Assembly: GCA_011390955.1 (NCBI GenBank) | Contig: JAABRM010000012.1 | Span: 1 to 64,000 of the forward strand | Length of the DNA stretch: 64,000 nt | DNA from: Oscillatoriales cyanobacterium | GTDB lineage: Bacteria; Cyanobacteriota; Cyanobacteriia; Cyanobacteriales; Laspinemataceae | Direction: 5' to 3' | Part shown: one piece after another, positions 61,835 to 64,000 of the stretch | How positions within the stretch are numbered: the first letter of the stretch is position 1 | How the letters are laid out: each line of letters begins with the position of its first letter | Made by a program: the position numbers and the translations under genes | The notes under the pieces: model-generated | The model's database searches: none | What the model was told of the DNA's origin: nothing | The model's input: the letters and a program-made list of their open reading frames with translations, nothing else

Positions 61835-62470
61835 ATGTATGCGGTGATTTCCCCCGAAGAAATTAAATTGCCAGCGGGCAGTGTGGTACGGCTACCGGGA
61901 ACCTGGCAGGAGTATCAGATATTGTGCGATCGCCGAGGGGACGGTTCCATTCCCCGAATTAAATATCGTTCTGGAGAAGTTTTGCTGATGTCTCCCTTGG
62001 CAAAACACGGACGCGATGCCCATTTAATTGCTGCCATCATTACGACATTGCTGGATAGCCAGGAACGGGAATACGATGCCTTTACGCCAGTAACGATGCA
62101 ACTGCCAGAAGAAAGCGGCATCGAGCCGGACTATTGTTTTTACATTAACTATTGGCAAGCGGTTTCGGGTAAAGAACGGATTGATTGGCGCAACGATCCA
62201 CCGCCAGATTTGGTATTGGAAATCGATGTCACCAGCTATTCAGATGTGCGGGATTATCTCCCTTATCGAGTCCCGGAAGTTTGGTTATTTCGTCAGCAAC
62301 AACTGTTGATTTACCAGCTTCAAGGCGATGAATATGGGGTCAACTTCCAAAGCCAATATTTCCCAGAGGTGAGCCTTCCCGATCTCGTTACTCGGTATTT
62401 AGCAATTGCCTATCAGCGTAATACCAGTGCGGCAATTCGCGAGTTGAACCAGCAGTTAGGAGTGTTTTAG
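61835..62470 (+). CDS. Uma2/DUF820-family PD-(D/E)xK protein
   Basis: A 211-residue protein of the family that is greatly expanded in cyanobacteria (Uma2). It has the restriction-endonuclease fold: RYRSGEVLLMSPLAKHGRDA-like opening (IKYRSGEVLLMSPLAKHGRD), GIEPDYCFYI and DLVLEIDVTS hold the expected acidic residues, and YRVPEVWLFRQQQLLIYQL the last strands. A nuclease function is assumed from fold; no biological role is established. I start at ATG 61835, with GAGG 9 bases upstream, instead of a TTG 5 codons earlier. Confidence 0.85.
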   Translation: MYAVISPEEIKLPAGSVVRLPGTWQEYQILCDRRGDGSIPRIKYRSGEVLLMSPLAKHGRDAHLIAAIITTLLDSQEREYDAFTPVTMQLPEESGIEPDYCFYINYWQAVSGKERIDWRNDPPPDLVLEIDVTSYSDVRDYLPYRVPEVWLFRQQQLLIYQLQGDEYGVNFQSQYFPEVSLPDLVTRYLAIAYQRNTSAAIRELNQQLGVF

Positions 62471-62991
62471 GCGGGGAAAAGGATGCTAATGAAATAGGAG
62501 AGAGGAAATAGGAAATAGGAAATAGTGATTAGGGTAGAGAAAATAATAACTAGAAAATTGGGGATTATTAGATCGATAGGGACGAAGCATTCCGGCAGAT
62601 ATTTGTGGTTAAAAACAGAGATTTAATGCGGTCATGCTTCGCCCCTACGCAAAATATCTGCGCTATATAGTATTTTCAAATAAGAATAATACATTATTCT
62701 GTAGGTTGGGTTGAGGAACGAAACCCAACATTAGAATCCTTACAGGTAATAAATCGGTTTTTTTCACATATAGCGATCTCCAATAGCTGTATCACTTTTA
62801 TGTGAAATTACTATATTCAACAAAACACCGCTGTAATTAATCCAAATATTAAATACAAAAAAATTATTTTTTTCAATAAAAAAGCTAGGTAAATTGAAAT
62901 AATTACCTAGCTTTAATCAACAAAAAACATAATTTTTTGAATTTAAAATCAACAATTTTTTTGCCGCATTTACCGATTAATTGGCAGCATT
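62471..62991. repeat. Non-coding gap with several dispersed repeats
   Basis: No gene in 521 bp. It contains GAAATAGGAAATAGGAAATA repeats (about 62500-62525). A GGGACGAAGCATTCC ... GGTCATGCTTCGCCCCTAC inverted repeat lies at 62580-62647. The GTAGGTTGGGTTGAGGAACG repeat family is at about 62702-62731. A terminator is at 62881-62914. Confidence 0.75.
62877..62914 (-). terminator. Terminator of the VWA gene
   Basis: AAAGCTAGGTAA (62881-62892) pairs with TTACCTAGCTTT (62903-62914), a perfect 12-bp stem with a 10-base loop. On the minus strand it is followed by a run of T (62883-62878). It lies 78 bp after the stop of the minus-strand VWA gene. Confidence 0.8.
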
Positions 62992-64000
62992 TTACTGTAA
63001 AACAGTTTTAGAAACTATGCGGGTTTTCTTGCGATCGCCTTCGGAAAGTTCTTTGCCTTCTTGTAACTGAGTGGCACTGCCTTGTAAGACTGTTGCTGCC
63101 CCGCGATCGCCCATTTGCAGAGCAGTTTTGGCCGCAGTTTGTAACATCGTGGCAGCCCCCAGGCGATCGCCTTGTTGTAATTTTTGTTCGGCAATTTGCG
63201 TTTGGCGATATTTAGCCAAAGCTAAAATATGTTGTTGGACTTCCTCGTTCGGATTTGGTTGATAACTTGCCAGCACATTAGCATCCACTAAAACCGGATC
63301 GGATAATAAACCTTTTTCTCCGGTTGCCGGGTTATCATAACGAACTCGCAATTGCGCGATCGCCTGTCTGCCTTCGGGCAATTGACCAATATATAAATTA
63401 GTTAAAATCACCCGTTGACGTTCGGTCATTAAATCCCCTAAACGGACAGAAAATTCCCCATCTTTTTCTGGGTTAATCGGCAGTTCAATGGTTTCTGGGG
63501 CAACTTGGGCAATGGGTTTCAGTTCCGCTAAACGAACTTTTGGCATTAACTTAAATAACAGATAGGCATTGGTCAATGTCACCGACTGAATCCGAGTAAA
63601 AATCTCATCAAACACCTCGATCGCTCGATCGGGACGCTCAATATAGCTCAGAGTCCCACCGGCAGCATCGGCAATTTTTTCCATCACATCTTGGTTCCAA
63701 TGATCGCCAAAACCCAGGGCATTGAGGGTAAAGTTATGGTCAGCAGCGGACACAGCCAATTTCACACAGCGATCGTTACTACCATGTTCATTTTCCCCAT
63801 CAGTCAAGACAAAAGCCTGGGATACCGTATCTTTTGCCCCTTTGCGTAGTTCCTCTATGCCCAGTTTTATGCCTTCATCAATCGCGGTGCCCCCATCCGC
63901 TTTCAGGGCTTGAATCCGTTTTTTCACAGACTCAAGATTATCGATCGCTTGATTGGGGACAATCACTTTGGCTCGATGATCGAAAGCCACGACGGAAATG
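62992..64000 (-). CDS. VWA-domain protein, 5' end outside the window
   Basis: The last 335 codons of a von Willebrand factor A protein; the frame is open to the window edge (ISVVAFDHRAKVIVP), so the start and the DxSGS MIDAS motif lie beyond 64000. Seen are the second metal-site region (DGGTAIDEGIKLGIEEL) and FVLTDGENEHGSND. After the VWA fold comes a beta-rich segment (NAYLLFKLMPKVRLAELKPI, QRVILTNLYIGQLPEGRQAI). The end is Gln/Ala-rich helical (LQQGDRLGAATMLQTAAKTA). The layout resembles Ca-activated chloride-channel-like/YfbK-type bacterial VWA proteins. Role unknown. Confidence 0.82.
   Translation of the reverse strand, partial: ISVVAFDHRAKVIVPNQAIDNLESVKKRIQALKADGGTAIDEGIKLGIEELRKGAKDTVSQAFVLTDGENEHGSNDRCVKLAVSAADHNFTLNALGFGDHWNQDVMEKIADAAGGTLSYIERPDRAIEVFDEIFTRIQSVTLTNAYLLFKLMPKVRLAELKPIAQVAPETIELPINPEKDGEFSVRLGDLMTERQRVILTNLYIGQLPEGRQAIAQLRVRYDNPATGEKGLLSDPVLVDANVLASYQPNPNEEVQQHILALAKYRQTQIAEQKLQQGDRLGAATMLQTAAKTALQMGDRGAATVLQGSATQLQEGKELSEGDRKKTRIVSKTVLQ

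Noticed and set aside
24536-64000. tRNA or rRNA genes
   Set aside because: I saw no cloverleaf with a TTC-containing T arm and no rRNA-like stretch in the gaps, although small RNAs cannot be excluded by eye.

Overview
The window is cyanobacterial chromosome. The HIP1 octamer GCGATCGC is scattered through genes and gaps. The window carries chlH (Mg-chelatase), cruF/cruG (myxoxanthophyll synthesis), a cyanoexosortase B locus, orthocaspase and TPR-CHAT proteins, and very large Ser/Thr-kinase/histidine-kinase hybrids. The many dispersed palindromes and the gene families suggest a filamentous Oscillatoriales-type genome. The genus cannot be fixed from the sequence alone.

Layout. 1-3.4 kb: a VNTR of about 21 bp units, a VWA-macrodomain gene, the 3' stump of a GGDEF gene and a TPR gene. 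3.8-8.1 kb: a NACHT NTPase with 14 nearly identical WD40 repeats. 8.1-12.4 kb: accessory DNA with a 42-bp repeat array, two kinds of miniature inverted-repeat element, a PIN gene with its overlapping partner, a deleted second PIN copy, a ParA plus RHH-like pair and an Mrr-like nuclease. 12.5-16.5 kb: chlH. 16.8-24.5 kb: two exported TPR-CHAT proteins around a Tat-exported orthocaspase, all on the minus strand. 24.8-26.8 kb: broken toxin and accessory genes (brnT nonsense, hepT frameshift, xisI disrupted by a repeat) beside intact brnA and mntA. 27-29 kb: an ankyrin protein and an LpxB-related protein. 29.3-47.6 kb: a signalling island with two GAF histidine kinases, two 2,100-residue STK-AAA-GAF-PAS-HK-REC paralogues and a CheY-like regulator. 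47.6-49 kb: miaE and an adenosine-specific kinase. 49-57 kb: an exopolysaccharide/exosorting locus (DegT aminotransferase, exosortase B, its associated protein, Wza-like and Wzc-like proteins). 57-62.5 kb: a ChaN-like protein, rnhA, cruG, cruF and a Uma2 protein. 63-64 kb: a second VWA gene cut by the window edge.

Three themes recur. First, protease and NLR-type signalling: the CHAT-orthocaspase-CHAT cluster and the NACHT-WD40 protein look like conflict or programmed-death machinery, although no function is proven here. Second, homogenisation of repeats: WD40, TPR and GAF/REC segments show near-identical DNA copies, implying recent recombination. Third, small palindromic repeats enter genes. 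They are in frame in the orthocaspase, in the exosortase-associated protein and in both giant kinases, and out of frame in xisI.

Several starts were moved downstream where a purine-rich ribosome-binding site decides the matter (VWA-macro, PIN partner, RHH gene, STK-HK 1, adenosine-specific kinase, Uma2). All identifications come from reading motifs by eye; no database search was run.
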